A DNA stretch of 64,000 bases from Halomonas salipaludis (GCF_002286975.1 NZ_NSKB01000003.1:556224-620223), one strand, 5' to 3'; counted from the stretch's first letter, positions 45,990 through 55,588 are shown. Program-made: numbers and translations. Notes: a model not told the origin generated them from the sequence alone.

Positions 45990-47388
45990 CGTTCTCGGAG
46001 GGCGACGAGGCGCGCCGCCGCCGTTTGCGTGGCTTGCGCTTGCGCGGTCCGGGCGTGCCGGCGGGGTCGGCGTCGACCTTGCCCAGCAGGCGGCGCTGCT
46101 CGTGCTCGTCGGCGTCCTGAAAGGCGGTCCACCAGGCGCCGAGGCCGGGTTCGAGCTCGCCGGCCTCCTCGCGCAGCAGCAGGAAGTCATAGGCGGCGCG
46201 GAAGCGAGGATGCTCGCGAGTCTGGAAGGCGCGCTTGCCGCGGCGCTTGGGCAGCCGCTGCTGCAGGTCCCAGATATCGCGCATCGGCAGGCTGAAGCGC
46301 TTGGGGATCGAGATATGCTGTAACTGACGCGATACCGCCTGCTGGGATGCCGCCTGCAGCGCCGGGATCGGCGGCATCCCGTCCTCGGCCAGGCGCGCCA
46401 TGCGCTGGGTGACGCCGGGCCACAGCAGGGCGGCGAACAGGAACGCCGGGGTGACCGGACGGCCCTCCTGAATGCGTGCATCGGTGTTGGCCAGGGCACG
46501 CTCGATCAGCGCCTCGGCCCAGGGCAGTTCGGCGATGCTTTCGTCGGCCTCGGGGAACAGCATGGCGAACAGGCCGTACTCGCGGAGCAGCCGGAAGGTC
46601 GCCAGCGCCTGGCCGGCCAGCATTAGCTTGAGGACTTCATCGAACAACCGGGCGGGCGGGATCTGTAGCAGTAGCGGGGCCAGCTCGCGAATCGGTGCCT
46701 CGGTGCTCTCGGCGATGGCGAAGTCGAGCTTGGCGGCGAAGCGGATGGCGCGCAGCATGCGCACCGGGTCTTCGCGGTAGCGGGTTTCGGGATCGCCGAT
46801 CAGGCGCAGGGTGCGCGATTCGATGTCGCGGATACCGTTAGCCCAGTCATGAATCGAGAAATCAGCGATATTGTAGTAGAGCGCATTGACGGTGAAGTCG
46901 CGGCGCAGCGCATCCTCCTCGACGTCGCCCCAGACATTGTCGCGCAGCAGTAGGCCATCTTCGGATTGCTGCGATAGATGGGTGCCGTGGTCGTCGTTGG
47001 GGCGCCCGCGGAAGGTGGTGACCTCGATCACCTCGCGCCCGAAACGCACGTGGACGATACGAAAGCGCCGTCCGATGATACGCGAGTTGCGAAACAGGTC
47101 GCGCAGCTGCTCGGGGGTGGCGTCGGTGGCGACGTCGAAATCCTTGGGTGTCTGGCCGAGCAGCGAATCGCGGATGCAGCCGCCCACCAGATAGGCTTCG
47201 AAGCCAGCATTATGCAGGCGATACAACACCTTGAGCGCCGCTTCGCTGAACTGGCGGCGGGAGACCGGGTGCTGGTCGCGGGGAATGATCTGGAGCCCGT
47301 GGCTGACAGCGGGGCCGTCCTGGCTTCCGAAAAGACTCTTCAAACGTTCACCGGGGCGTTGGAGAAAGCGGGTAAATCCTTTGAACAT
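45982..47388 (-). CDS. pcnB: polynucleotide adenylyltransferase (poly(A) polymerase I)
   Basis: A 468-residue nucleotidyltransferase. The active site is VGGCIRDSLLGQTPKDFDVA with the two metal-binding Asp residues (about 85-105), followed by the RNA-binding arginine-rich motif IIGRRFRIVHVRFG. Residues 180-235 include RRDFTVNALYYNIADFSIHD and RYREDPVRMLRAIRFAAKLD. The C-terminus is very basic (RKRKPRKRRRR). It adds 3' tails that speed RNA decay. I start it at ATG 47388 (MFKGFTRFLQ). The frame is open further upstream, but that sequence is the non-coding RNA gene. Confidence 0.94.
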   Translation of the reverse strand: MFKGFTRFLQRPGERLKSLFGSQDGPAVSHGLQIIPRDQHPVSRRQFSEAALKVLYRLHNAGFEAYLVGGCIRDSLLGQTPKDFDVATDATPEQLRDLFRNSRIIGRRFRIVHVRFGREVIEVTTFRGRPNDDHGTHLSQQSEDGLLLRDNVWGDVEEDALRRDFTVNALYYNIADFSIHDWANGIRDIESRTLRLIGDPETRYREDPVRMLRAIRFAAKLDFAIAESTEAPIRELAPLLLQIPPARLFDEVLKLMLAGQALATFRLLREYGLFAMLFPEADESIAELPWAEALIERALANTDARIQEGRPVTPAFLFAALLWPGVTQRMARLAEDGMPPIPALQAASQQAVSRQLQHISIPKRFSLPMRDIWDLQQRLPKRRGKRAFQTREHPRFRAAYDFLLLREEAGELEPGLGAWWTAFQDADEHEQRRLLGKVDADPAGTPGPRKRKPRKRRRRASSPSENDG

Positions 47389-47498
47389 GCAGCGATATCG
47401 ACTCGCTATGGGCGAAAACTCCAGTGTAGCCGACCGCCGACACCTTGGAAACCATCGCGTGTAGCCGAAGTTGGCGCAAGCCGTGTAGTTGGCCACGC

Positions 47499-47525
47499 AG
47501 AAAGGGGAGGCCGTAAGGCCTCCCC
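47499..47525 (-). terminator. intrinsic terminator of the CrcZ-like RNA
   Basis: On the minus strand GGGGAGGCC-TTAC-GGCCTCCCC is a perfect nine-pair stem followed by TTTCT. It lies 110 bp upstream of pcnB. Confidence 0.75.
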
Positions 47526-48007
47526 CGAAGCATGCGTTCAGCGGTCCGTGCTGATATTTTTTCTTCGTGATGGCGCATCGCCTTGAATACGCACCACAGT
47601 CAGCCAAGGGATCAGCAGGCAAGCAACGCTTCTTGTTGTTGTCGATCTTCCTGGTGGCGACCGTCTCGTATTCAAAACAATAATCCAACCACGACGGTAG
47701 CAAGCTACCTTCCTTCGGCGTGTTGTTGTTGTTGCCGAAGGTGCACCTGTGAGCCGCTTGCTGTTGTTGTTGCGGCTGCGCGGTGCGTCGCGTCCTGGTT
47801 CATCTTCCGGACTCTCGACCCTGTTGTCATTGTTGTGGTCGAGTCGCGGCGACGGTGTGTTGTTGTTGTTGGGCTCGTAGAGCCTACCGAATGCTCGCGT
47901 GTCGTATCTCGACGCAGACTTGTTGTTGTTGAGCGTCGAGTCGCGCTGTTGGCCACCTTGTTGTTGTTACGTGGCAGGAGACAGCGTCCGGATGTTGTTT
48001 TTCTTGC
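47501..48007 (-). ncRNA. crcZ: CrcZ-like catabolite repression decoy sRNA with a hairpin-displayed (AAC)n array
   Basis: A roughly 505-nt transcript from a sigma-54 promoter to a terminator, between cbrB and pcnB, exactly where Pseudomonas aeruginosa carries crcZ. On this strand about eight CA-rich motifs of the AACAACAA type occur, near 48000, 47963, 47924, 47863, 47828, 47765, 47726 and 47636. Five lie in loops of separate stems: 47952-47975 (5 bp, GCCAC), 47908-47940 (8 bp, CTCGACGC), 47814-47843 (7 bp, CTCGACC), 47752-47777 (6 bp, AGCCGC) and 47712-47741 (8 bp, CCTTCGGC). The motif near 47863 abuts a hairpin. Such motifs bind the Hfq distal face together with Crc. Both ends are predictions. 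Confidence 0.85.
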
Positions 48008-48018
48008 CCTAAGTTATA

Positions 48019-48033
48019 GCAGCGACCGTGCCA
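48019..48033 (-). promoter_or_regulatory. sigma-54 promoter of the CrcZ-like RNA
   Basis: On the minus strand TGGCACG, four bases (GTCG), then CTGCT; GG and GC are ten bases apart. Only the first T of the -12 box differs from consensus. Predicted start about 48007, so the first CA motif is close to the 5' end. Confidence 0.85.
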
Positions 48034-48107
48034 CGATGTTGAATTGTCTTTATTTACAATGAGTTATGCTTTGTCGCATAAGCTTGCGCCGATATGGGTG
48101 GCCGCTG

Positions 48108-48158
48108 TGTTACCTCCTGGGAGCCATGCTGGGGCAATTCCTGTGTGGGATGGTAACA
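48108..48158. promoter_or_regulatory. candidate CbrB enhancer (inverted TGTTAC/GTAACA)
   Basis: TGTTAC at 48108-48113 and GTAACA at 48153-48158 are perfect inverted half-sites 39 bp apart, 100-150 bp upstream of the predicted start. I recall TGTTAC/GTAACA as the core of CbrB sites in Pseudomonas, where the spacing is shorter, so the match is suggestive. Confidence 0.55.
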
Positions 48159-48185
48159 ACTGGTGCACGGGCGCTTGCTAGCGAG

Positions 48186-48221
48186 ACAAAAGCGCCTTCG
48201 CTGAGTAGGGCGAAGGCGCTT
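48186..48221 (-). terminator. intrinsic terminator of cbrB
   Basis: On the minus strand AAGCGCCTTCGC pairs with GCGAAGGCGCTT around an eight-base loop, followed by TTTG, 28 bp after the cbrB stop. It isolates cbrAB transcription from the downstream RNA gene. Confidence 0.85.
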
Positions 48222-48248
48222 AGACCATGGTCGGGTTGTGCTGGGCGG

Positions 48249-49640
48249 CTAGCCGGCGGCGCGACTGCGGGCGCTCTTTTTGCGCGGAATGCCGAGCCGC
48301 TGGCGGCGCTCCCAGAGGCATTTGCGACTGATGCCGAGCTTCTGGGCGAGCTCGGTCTCGCTCATCTGGTCCTGGTGCTCGAGCACGAAGTGCTGGAAGT
48401 AGTCTTCCAGCGACAGGTCTTCCTCGCTGGTGCCTTCGACGGCTGTGCTGCTGGCGTGCGGCGGCTGGCTGGCGGGCTGGGCCGGACGCGTGGCGGGGCT
48501 CGCTGGGTTGAGACCCAGATCGTCGGGATGTATCAGGTGGCCCTCGGCGAGGATCACGCCGCGCTCGAGGGCGTTCTCCAGCTCGCGCACGTTGCCAGGC
48601 CAGGGATAGTCGCGAATCTCACGACGTGCTGCCCGCGACAGCTTGAGCCCACACCGCTCGTGGCGCTTGCAGGCGCCGTCGAGCAGCACATCGGCAAGGG
48701 CCAGGATATCGTCGTCACGCTCGCGCAGCGGCGGCAGGTCGATCTGCATCACGTTGAGGCGGTAGTAGAGGTCGAGGCGGAACTCGCCGGTCTTCGACAG
48801 CGCGCGCAGATCGCGGTGCGTGGCGGCGATCAGGCGCACGTCGACATGGCGCGTTTCCACCGAGCCGATCTTGCGGATCTCGCCCTCCTGGAGTACCCGC
48901 AGCAGGCGCGCCTGGGCGTCGAGCGGCAGTTCGCCGATCTCATCGAGGAACAAGGTACCGCCGTCGGCGGCTTCGACCAGGCCGGTACGTGCCGCGCTGG
49001 CGCCGGTGAAAGCGCCTTTCTCGTGGCCGAACAGCTCGGACTCGATCAGCGTCTCGGGGATCGCCGCACAGTTGACGCAGATCAGCGGCGCGCGGGCGCG
49101 CCGGCTCTGCTGATGGATGGCCCGGGCCACCAGCTCCTTGCCAGTGCCCGACTCGCCCTGAATCAGCACCGTGACGTCTGCCGGGGCAGTCTTGCGGATA
49201 CGCGTATACACCACCTGCATGGCGGCGCAGTTGCCGATCATGGTCTGGGTGGTGGCTTGGCTGGCGCTGGCCACTGGCGCGGCGCTACGGCTGGCACTCG
49301 ACTCGAGCGCCTTGGCCACGGTCTCGAGCAGCTCGTCGTGGTCGAAGGGCTTGGCGATATAGTCCAGGGCGCCCTGCTTGAGGGCGTCTACCGCCGAGCG
49401 CATGCTGGCGTAGCTGGTCATGATCAGCACCGGCACCGGGGCAGCGGCGTCGATCAGCGCGGTCCCCGGCTCGCCGGGCAGGCGCAGGTCACTGATCACC
49501 AGGTCGAAGCACTGCGGATCGAGGGCCAGGGCGTCGTCCACCGAGCCGGCCTCGCTGACCTGGTAGTCGTGACGTTCGAGCAGGCGCTTCAAGGCACTGC
49601 GAATGATACTCTCGTCTTCAACGATCAGAATCCGGCTCAT
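48249..49640 (-). CDS. cbrB: sigma-54-dependent response regulator CbrB
   Basis: A 463-residue NtrC-type activator. Receiver domain 1-115 with phospho-acceptor Asp51 in [14 protein letters not shown]+ domain (about 150-385) with Walker A GESGTGKE and the sigma-54 contact loop GAFTGA; Fis-type helix-turn-helix at the C-terminus ([20 protein letters not shown]). It overlaps cbrA by 23 bases. Its predicted prime target, the sigma-54 promoter at 48019-48033, lies just downstream on the same strand. Identity as CbrB rests on its CbrA partner and on the conserved order with gluQ, pcnB, folK and pan genes. Confidence 0.93.
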   Translation of the reverse strand: MSRILIVEDESIIRSALKRLLERHDYQVSEAGSVDDALALDPQCFDLVISDLRLPGEPGTALIDAAAPVPVLIMTSYASMRSAVDALKQGALDYIAKPFDHDELLETVAKALESSASRSAAPVASASQATTQTMIGNCAAMQVVYTRIRKTAPADVTVLIQGESGTGKELVARAIHQQSRRARAPLICVNCAAIPETLIESELFGHEKGAFTGASAARTGLVEAADGGTLFLDEIGELPLDAQARLLRVLQEGEIRKIGSVETRHVDVRLIAATHRDLRALSKTGEFRLDLYYRLNVMQIDLPPLRERDDDILALADVLLDGACKRHERCGLKLSRAARREIRDYPWPGNVRELENALERGVILAEGHLIHPDDLGLNPASPATRPAQPASQPPHASSTAVEGTSEEDLSLEDYFQHFVLEHQDQMSETELAQKLGISRKCLWERRQRLGIPRKKSARSRAAG

Positions 49641-52575
49641 TGCCGTCCTCTCTGGTGATGGGCAGCCACAGGCGAATGCGGGTGCCGGCGTCGCGCCCGG
49701 GGGGCGGCGAGTCGATATGAATCTGGCCGTGATGCTCGGCGATGATGCTGTAGACCAGCGGTAGGCCGAGGCCGGTGCCTTCACCGGGCGCCTTGGTGGT
49801 GGTGAAGGGCTCGAACAGGTGGTCGCGGATCTCGGCAGCGATGCCCGGCCCCTGGTCGCTGACCGTCAGGCTGACCCCGTCGCCGTCGCGGTAGGCATCG
49901 ATGGTCACTTCGCCTCCTGCGGGGCTGGCATCGCGAGCATTACTGAGCAAGTTGACCAGCACCTGTACCAGCCGTTGGGCGTCGCCGTCGACCGTCAGCG
50001 CCGGCGGGCACAGGTTACGATACTCCACATCCTCGCCCGAGCGTGCGAGATGGATCAAGTGCAGCGCTTCGTCGCCGATTTCGGCCAGCACCACCGGCTG
50101 GAACACGGTGCCCTGGACGTGACGTCCGCCGTGGGCGAAGCCGACCAGCGAGGAGACGATGCGCGAGACGCGGTCGGTTAGCTGCTGGATCTGTACCGCG
50201 GTCTCCAGCACCTCGGGGTCATCGGTGTCGTAGCGCAGGTTCTGGGCCAGCGATGAGATGCCGGTGATGGGATTGCCGATCTCGTGGGCGACACCTGCCG
50301 ACAGCTGGCCGATCGAGGCCAGCCGCGCGGCGTGAACCAGTTCGTCCTCCAGCCACTTCATCTCGCTGTGGTCCTCGACCAGGATCACGCTGCCGCCGCG
50401 TTCGGCGTCGCCGGGCTGCAGCACCGCCTTGTGTAGGGTCAGGTAGCGGGTGCCTTGGGTCAAGTTGACCTGCTGCTTGTAGAGATGGCTGTGTTGCTGC
50501 TCGAGGATGCGTCCGAGTAGCTCGCTCCAGGGTGCCGGCAGGCTGTCGCGGCGCGCGCCGATGACGCTGGCGCCGCTGATGCCGGAGAGTTCGGCGAGGG
50601 CGTCGTTCCACATCAGCAGCTCTCCGTCGTCGCCGAAGGCGCACAGGCCGATGGGTAGCTGGGTCAGGGTGCGGCGGTGGTAGCGGCGCAGGCCGTCGAG
50701 CTCGCGGGCCAGGCCGGTGAGGCGCGAACGGTAGGCCTCGAGGCGGCTTTCGACGAAGTGGATGTCGTCGGTCTCGGCCTGGCCGTTGCGCTGGTAGGGC
50801 AGGAAGCGATCGACGATGTCCTGGGCCACCGAGGGGCCCATCAGTCCCGACAGGTTGGCCTGGATGCGGTCGCGCAGCCGTCGCAGGGCGTAGGGGCGGC
50901 CGTCGTCGGCACTCATACGCAGCGCGCCGAGGGCGCGGCTGACTTCGCGTTCTGCGACCTCTTCGCCCAGCGCCTGGGCCAGCTGGTGCTGAAACTCGGC
51001 GCCGTTGGCGGCACTCAGCGGCAAGCGCTTGGGGCGGATCACCGCATCCACCGAGCAGGCCTCGGCGGCGGCGCGCTCACCTTCGGAGGTGCGGGTGAGC
51101 AGCGACACCAGGATGAAGGTGATGATGTTGGCGGCCAGGGCCAGCAGCGTCACCACGTACCAGGCCGGCTCGCCCTCCAGGGCTTCGAGCCCGGGCGGGA
51201 TGATCACCAGCCCTGGCTGGGCGGTGAGCAGCGGCAGCCATAGCCCGGCCAACCAGATCGACACCCCCACCAGCAACCCCGAGACCATGCCCTTGCGATT
51301 GGCACCCGGCCAGTAGAGCACTGCCAGCATGCCGGGCAGGCACTGGGCCATGCCGACGAAGGCAGTAATGCCCAGCGCGGTGAGGTCGTGGTGTACGCCG
51401 ACGGTGCGGTACAGCAGCCAGCCACCGAAGATCACTGCGGCGATCAGCGCGCGGCGCAGCCAGCGCAGCCAGCGATAGAGGTCGGGTTGGTAGGTCGGCG
51501 GGTGGGCGACCAGCACGATATGGTTGAGGATCATCCCCGACAGCGCCAGCGCGATGATGATCATGGTGCCGCTGGCCGCGGCCAGGCCGGCGATGAAGGC
51601 CAGCGCGTCGACCCACCAGGCGTCGGCCAGGCCGAATGCCAGATAGGCGTTGCCGAGCAGCGCGGGGTCGGCGCCGACGCGCTGGGCACCCCACAGGATC
51701 AGCGGCACCGGCAGCGCCATCAGCAGCAGGTAGAGCGGCAGGCTCCAGCCGGCCTGGAGCAGGGCGCGCCGCGACAGTGTCTCGGCGAAGGTCATGTGGA
51801 ACATGTGCGGCATCAGGAAAGCCGCGGCAAAGAACAGCAGCAGCAGGGTTCGCCAGTGGGCCGGGTCGAGGGGCGGGATGGCGGCCTGCTGGGCCAGGCC
51901 CGGCCCGTCGAGCCAGGCCTGCAGGTCGGCGGGGCCGTCGAAGATGCCGAACAGCGCTACGCCGCCCAGCGCCAGCATGGCGGCGAGCTTGACCAGCGAC
52001 TCCACGGCGATGGTCGCCAGCAGGGTGTCGTGACGGGCGTGGAGTCGGGTGTGGCGAGCGCCGAAGAGGATCGCGAACAGTGCGATCAGCGCACAGAAGC
52101 CCAGCGCCAGCAGTGCCGGTGTGGCGCTGCCGGTCATCAGGTGAATGGCGCTGCCCAGGGTCTGTACCTGCAGGGCCAGTAGCGGTAGCACCGCCAGCAG
52201 GCTGACCAGGGTGATCAGGCTGCCGACCCAGCGCGAGCGAAAGCGGAAGGCGAACAGGTCGGCCAGCGATGACAGCTGATGGGTGCGGGTCATGCGTTGA
52301 ATCGGTAGCAGCAGCACCGGGGCGAGCAGGAAGGCGCCGGCCACGCCGAGGTAGTAGGCGAGGTAGCCATAGCCGGCTGCGCTGGCCAGCTCGAGGCTGC
52401 CGTAGATCGCCCAGGCGCTGGCGTAGACCCCCAGCGCCAGGGTATACACCGCCGGGTGGCGGGCGATACGCGATGGCACCCAGCCACGCTCCACCGCCAG
52501 CGCGCAGAGAAACAGCAGCGCCAGATAGCCGCTGCCGAGCAGCAGCACGGCGGGGACGCTGAGACTAGCGCTCAT
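49618..52575 (-). CDS. cbrA: sensor histidine kinase CbrA fused to a sodium/solute symporter-like domain
   Basis: A 985-residue hybrid. Residues about 5-490 form 12-13 membrane segments of the SLC5 sodium/solute symporter family. A linker and a PAS-like domain follow (about 625-720, [20 protein letters not shown]), and then a HisKA domain with His764 in [17 protein letters not shown]. The HATPase domain has [25 protein letters not shown] and [14 protein letters not shown]. In Pseudomonas CbrA senses carbon/nitrogen status and can take up histidine; the signal is still debated. It starts inside the end of the small cbrX gene (11-base overlap). Confidence 0.94.
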   Translation of the reverse strand: MSASLSVPAVLLLGSGYLALLFLCALAVERGWVPSRIARHPAVYTLALGVYASAWAIYGSLELASAAGYGYLAYYLGVAGAFLLAPVLLLPIQRMTRTHQLSSLADLFAFRFRSRWVGSLITLVSLLAVLPLLALQVQTLGSAIHLMTGSATPALLALGFCALIALFAILFGARHTRLHARHDTLLATIAVESLVKLAAMLALGGVALFGIFDGPADLQAWLDGPGLAQQAAIPPLDPAHWRTLLLLFFAAAFLMPHMFHMTFAETLSRRALLQAGWSLPLYLLLMALPVPLILWGAQRVGADPALLGNAYLAFGLADAWWVDALAFIAGLAAASGTMIIIALALSGMILNHIVLVAHPPTYQPDLYRWLRWLRRALIAAVIFGGWLLYRTVGVHHDLTALGITAFVGMAQCLPGMLAVLYWPGANRKGMVSGLLVGVSIWLAGLWLPLLTAQPGLVIIPPGLEALEGEPAWYVVTLLALAANIITFILVSLLTRTSEGERAAAEACSVDAVIRPKRLPLSAANGAEFQHQLAQALGEEVAEREVSRALGALRMSADDGRPYALRRLRDRIQANLSGLMGPSVAQDIVDRFLPYQRNGQAETDDIHFVESRLEAYRSRLTGLARELDGLRRYHRRTLTQLPIGLCAFGDDGELLMWNDALAELSGISGASVIGARRDSLPAPWSELLGRILEQQHSHLYKQQVNLTQGTRYLTLHKAVLQPGDAERGGSVILVEDHSEMKWLEDELVHAARLASIGQLSAGVAHEIGNPITGISSLAQNLRYDTDDPEVLETAVQIQQLTDRVSRIVSSLVGFAHGGRHVQGTVFQPVVLAEIGDEALHLIHLARSGEDVEYRNLCPPALTVDGDAQRLVQVLVNLLSNARDASPAGGEVTIDAYRDGDGVSLTVSDQGPGIAAEIRDHLFEPFTTTKAPGEGTGLGLPLVYSIIAEHHGQIHIDSPPPGRDAGTRIRLWLPITREDGNEPDSDR

Positions 52576-52741
52576 CGAGCTTCCTCTTCTGCTCCAGCCA
52601 CACGGTCAGGGCGATCAGCCCGGCCCAGATCAGGAACGGGCGATACCAGGCGGTGTCGGGGCTGGCCCAGCCACTCATCAGCAGTGGCGACAGCAGGTAG
52701 CCGCCGAACACCAGGAATAGCATGATGCGGTAGACGTACAT
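52565..52741 (-). CDS. cbrX: small membrane protein upstream of cbrA (CbrX-like)
   Basis: A 58-residue protein, MYVYRIMLFLVFGGYLLSPL and onward, with two hydrophobic segments (about 5-20 and 33-50) and a charged end EQKRKLDER. Its stop overlaps the cbrA start by 11 bases, and Pseudomonas has a similar small hydrophobic frame, cbrX, coupled to cbrA translation. Function unknown; a role in CbrA synthesis or membrane insertion is inferred from position only. Too small for a confident domain match. Confidence 0.75.
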   Translation of the reverse strand: MYVYRIMLFLVFGGYLLSPLLMSGWASPDTAWYRPFLIWAGLIALTVWLEQKRKLDER

Positions 52742-52776
52742 GGGCGTCCTCGAACGATACCGATGCGCCGATGGTA

Positions 52777-53664
52777 TCAGCTCGTGTCGCGCCGGTGGCG
52801 TTCGGCGGCGAGCCTGCGTGGATCCCAGTCGCGCACCGCCTGGGTCAATTGCGCGGCCACCGGCGCCTCGCCCGCGGCCGGGTCCGGGGCCTGGTCGAGG
52901 GCCAGCAGTGCCCGGTGCAGCAGGCGCCGCAGCGCGGCACCGTCGTCGTCGGGCAGCGCCGGCGCCAAGTTCTGCTTGGAGAGCTTCTGGCCGTTGGCGG
53001 CGACGATCAGTGGCAGGTGCAGATAGCGCGGTTCGGGGTAGCCCAGGGCGTCCTGCAGCTGGCGCTGCCAGGGGGTATTGTCGAGCAGGTCGAGGCCGCG
53101 CACCACGTCGCTGATGCCCTGTTCGGCATCGTCGACCACCACCGCCAGCTGATAGGCCCACAGTGAGTCCTTGCGCTTGAGCACCACGTCGCCGAGCTCG
53201 GCGGGGTCGAAATGCTGGGGGCCGAACAGCCGGTCCTGCCACGCCACCGGGCGCAGCCCGAGGTCGCTGCGCAGCCGCCAGGCCAGGGGCTTGTCGGGCT
53301 CGCGCACGCCGTGGCGGCACCAGCCGGGGTAAATGGGGTAGTCGCGCCACTGCTTGCGCGAACAGCTGCACGGGTAGGCGAGGCCCGCGCTGATCAGCCG
53401 CTCAAGGGCGGCCTGGTAGGCGGCGTGGCGCTGGCTCTGGTAGTGCACGGGGCCGTCCCAGTGCAGGCCGAACGCCTCCAACTGGCGCAGGATGGTGTCG
53501 GCGGTGCCTGGCGGGCAGCGGGGTGGGTCGATGTCTTCGATGCGCAGCAGCCACTCCCCGCCGGCGTGGCGGGCATCCAGGTAGCTGCCGAGTGCCGCTA
53601 CCAGCGAGCCGAAGTGCAGCGGGCCCGAGGGCGTCGGCGCAAAGCGGCCACGGTAGACGCTCAT
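52777..53664 (-). CDS. gluQ: glutamyl-Q tRNA(Asp) synthetase
   Basis: A 295-residue paralogue of the GluRS catalytic domain without an anticodon-binding domain; it attaches glutamate to queuosine 34 of tRNA-Asp. The HIGH equivalent is [20 protein letters not shown], the KMSKS equivalent is [13 protein letters not shown] (about 230), and the zinc site is formed by PCSCSRKQW and YPGWCRHG (about 103-125). The ATG at 53664 gives [14 protein letters not shown]. It sits between dksA and cbrX on the same strand, as in Pseudomonas. Confidence 0.95.
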   Translation of the reverse strand: MSVYRGRFAPTPSGPLHFGSLVAALGSYLDARHAGGEWLLRIEDIDPPRCPPGTADTILRQLEAFGLHWDGPVHYQSQRHAAYQAALERLISAGLAYPCSCSRKQWRDYPIYPGWCRHGVREPDKPLAWRLRSDLGLRPVAWQDRLFGPQHFDPAELGDVVLKRKDSLWAYQLAVVVDDAEQGISDVVRGLDLLDNTPWQRQLQDALGYPEPRYLHLPLIVAANGQKLSKQNLAPALPDDDGAALRRLLHRALLALDQAPDPAAGEAPVAAQLTQAVRDWDPRRLAAERHRRDTS

Positions 53665-53681
53665 GGCGCTACCCCAACAGA

Positions 53682-53710
53682 GCAACGGGCACCGCTTGGG
53701 TGCCCGTTGC
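53682..53710 (-). terminator. hairpin after dksA
   Basis: GCAACGGGCACC pairs perfectly with GGTGCCCGTTGC around a five-base loop, 30 bp after the dksA stop; the T tract is weak, so some read-through to gluQ is likely. Confidence 0.7.
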
Positions 53711-53739
53711 CGTGATGGGTATGTGCCGGTCGCATGACG

Positions 53740-54177
53740 TTAGCCGCCCAGCTGCTTTTCCTTGAGTTCCGCTAGCGTCTTGCAGTCGACGCATAGCGTA
53801 GCGGTGGGGCGCGCCTCGAGGCGGCGGATGCCGATCTCGACGCCGCAGGCTTCACAGAAGCCGTAGTCGTCCTCGTCGATCTTGTCGATGGTCTCGTTGA
53901 TCTTCTTGAGCAGCTTGCGCTCGCGGTCGCGAGTGCGCAGCTCGAGGCTGAAGCCCTCTTCCTGAGTGGCGCGATCCGCCGGGTCGGCGTAGTTGTTGGC
54001 CTCTTCCTGCAGGTGGCGCACGGTGCGATCGACCTCTTCCATGAGCTCCTGCTTCCAGCCCAGCAGGATCTGTCGGAAGTGCTCGAGCTGCTTCTCGTTC
54101 ATGTACTCTTCACCCGCCGCCGGCTCGTAGGGGGTGAATTTCTTGGGCGCTTCCGTTTTCTTGGCTGCTACTGGCAT
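53740..54177 (-). CDS. dksA: RNA polymerase-binding transcription factor DksA
   Basis: A 145-residue secondary-channel factor that works with ppGpp in the stringent response. The long coiled coil (about 35-105) carries the tip motif DPADRATQ (D-x-x-D-x-A), and the C-terminal zinc finger has CEACGVEIG and CVDCKTLAEL, so this is the canonical four-Cys form. It would repress the rRNA promoters seen at the right end of this window. First gene of the minus-strand run that continues with gluQ and cbrXAB. Confidence 0.97.
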   Translation of the reverse strand: MPVAAKKTEAPKKFTPYEPAAGEEYMNEKQLEHFRQILLGWKQELMEEVDRTVRHLQEEANNYADPADRATQEEGFSLELRTRDRERKLLKKINETIDKIDEDDYGFCEACGVEIGIRRLEARPTATLCVDCKTLAELKEKQLGG

Positions 54178-54421
54178 GGGGCTGCCTCGTTACTTGTGTG
54201 ACTGCTGAACAATACCCTGACCCAAGCTGAGAGACACTTGTGCCAAAGGTTTGCTTGTTTAGCGAAAAAACGCCGCCTTTGCAACCACTGCCTGTATCGT
54301 CATGGTGCTTATCGATGCTGCTCTTGACGCTGCGCAAGGCGGGAGAGTCCGCTTACACTAGGCGTTTGACCACACGAGTGGCCCCAGGTGCCGAGACGAG
54401 GCGTGACACAGGAGGATGGCA

Positions 54422-55588
54422 ATGCGGTGGAGTGGCCGGCTGGCGGGCGTTCAGCCTTTTCGCGTGATGGGCCTGCTCGAGGAGGCTCAGGCCCTGGAGG
54501 CAGCGGGGGCCGATGTGATTCATCTGGAGGTCGGCGAGCCCGATTTTGCCACCCCGGCACCGGTGGTGGTCGCCGGTCAGCGGGCGCTGGCCGAGGGGCG
54601 CACGCGCTATACGCCGGCGGCGGGGCTGCCGGCGTTGCGCGAGGCGATCAGCGGCCACTATCGCGAGCATTTCGGCGCAGCGGTCGACCCGTCGCGGATC
54701 ATCGTGACTCCCGGCGCCTCCGGGGCGCTGCTGCTGGCCAGCCAGCTGCTGGTGGAGCACGGCGACCGGGTGTTGATGGCCGACCCCAACTATCCCTGCA
54801 ATCGCCACTTCATGAGCATGGCCGGCGCCGAGCTGGACTGCGTGTCGGTGGGCGACGATAGCGGCTGGCAGCTCGACGCGGCGCTGGTCGAGCGCCACTG
54901 GCGAGACGCGACGCGGCTGGCGATGCTGGCCTCGCCCTCCAACCCCACCGGGCACATGCTGGATGCCGCCCAGCTCACGGCGGTGGCCCAGGCGGTCACA
55001 GCACGCGGCGGCGAGCTGCTGGTCGACGAGATCTACCAGGGGCTCAGCTATGACCTGGAACCGCTTTCGGCCACCGCGCTGGCGCCGGAGGCGTTCGTGG
55101 TCAACAGCTTTTCCAAGTACTTCGGCATGACCGGCTGGCGGTTGGGCTGGCTGGTGGCGCCCGAGGCGGCGGTGGAGCCGCTCACGCGGCTGGCGCAGAA
55201 TGTCTTCCTGGCGGCCCCGACACCGTCCCAATACGCCGCGCTGGCGGCCTTCACCCCCGAGTGCCGGGAGATTCTCGAGAGCCAGCGCCGTGAGCTCGGC
55301 CGGCGCCGCGATGCGCTGCTGGCGGGGCTGGCGCGGCTCGGTCTGGCGCCGTCACTGGCGCCCCAGGGCGCCTTCTATGTGTGGCTCGATATCGCCCGCT
55401 ACAGCCACGACAGCCAGGCGTTCTGCCGGCGGCTGCTGGCCGAGGAGGGCGTGGCGATCACCCCGGGCATCGATTTCGCCGTGCGCGGCGGTGAGCACCA
55501 TGTGCGGATTGCCTTCACCACTGACGTGGCCAGGCTCGAGGAAGCGCTGCAGCGCCTCGAGCGCTTCCTGGCCCGCCAGGGGGCGTGA
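54422..55588 (+). CDS. class I/II pyridoxal-phosphate aminotransferase
   Basis: A 388-residue fold-type I aminotransferase. VIHLEVGEPDFATPAPVV lies near residue 35, the PLP-phosphate region GASGALLLASQLL near 100, SNPTGHML near 175, and the PLP lysine in VNSFSKYFGMTGWRLGW at about 235. The substrate is not identified; relatives act on aspartate, alanine or aromatic amino acids. GGAGG six bases before the ATG at 54422 decides the start; the ATG at 54416 abuts GGAGG. Its stop overlaps the sfsA start (TGATG). Confidence 0.88.
   Translation: MRWSGRLAGVQPFRVMGLLEEAQALEAAGADVIHLEVGEPDFATPAPVVVAGQRALAEGRTRYTPAAGLPALREAISGHYREHFGAAVDPSRIIVTPGASGALLLASQLLVEHGDRVLMADPNYPCNRHFMSMAGAELDCVSVGDDSGWQLDAALVERHWRDATRLAMLASPSNPTGHMLDAAQLTAVAQAVTARGGELLVDEIYQGLSYDLEPLSATALAPEAFVVNSFSKYFGMTGWRLGWLVAPEAAVEPLTRLAQNVFLAAPTPSQYAALAAFTPECREILESQRRELGRRRDALLAGLARLGLAPSLAPQGAFYVWLDIARYSHDSQAFCRRLLAEEGVAITPGIDFAVRGGEHHVRIAFTTDVARLEEALQRLERFLARQGA

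Noticed and set aside
47389..47703. In-frame upstream extension of pcnB by 105 residues
   Set aside because: The extra sequence does not resemble poly(A) polymerase, and it contains the RNA gene's terminator and CA motifs.
47583..48062. Plus-strand 159-codon frame rich in Cys, Val and Arg opposite the CrcZ-like RNA
   Set aside because: It is the antisense reading of the (AAC)n motifs (GTT repeats giving runs of Val and Cys); no family resemblance, and the minus strand explains the structure.
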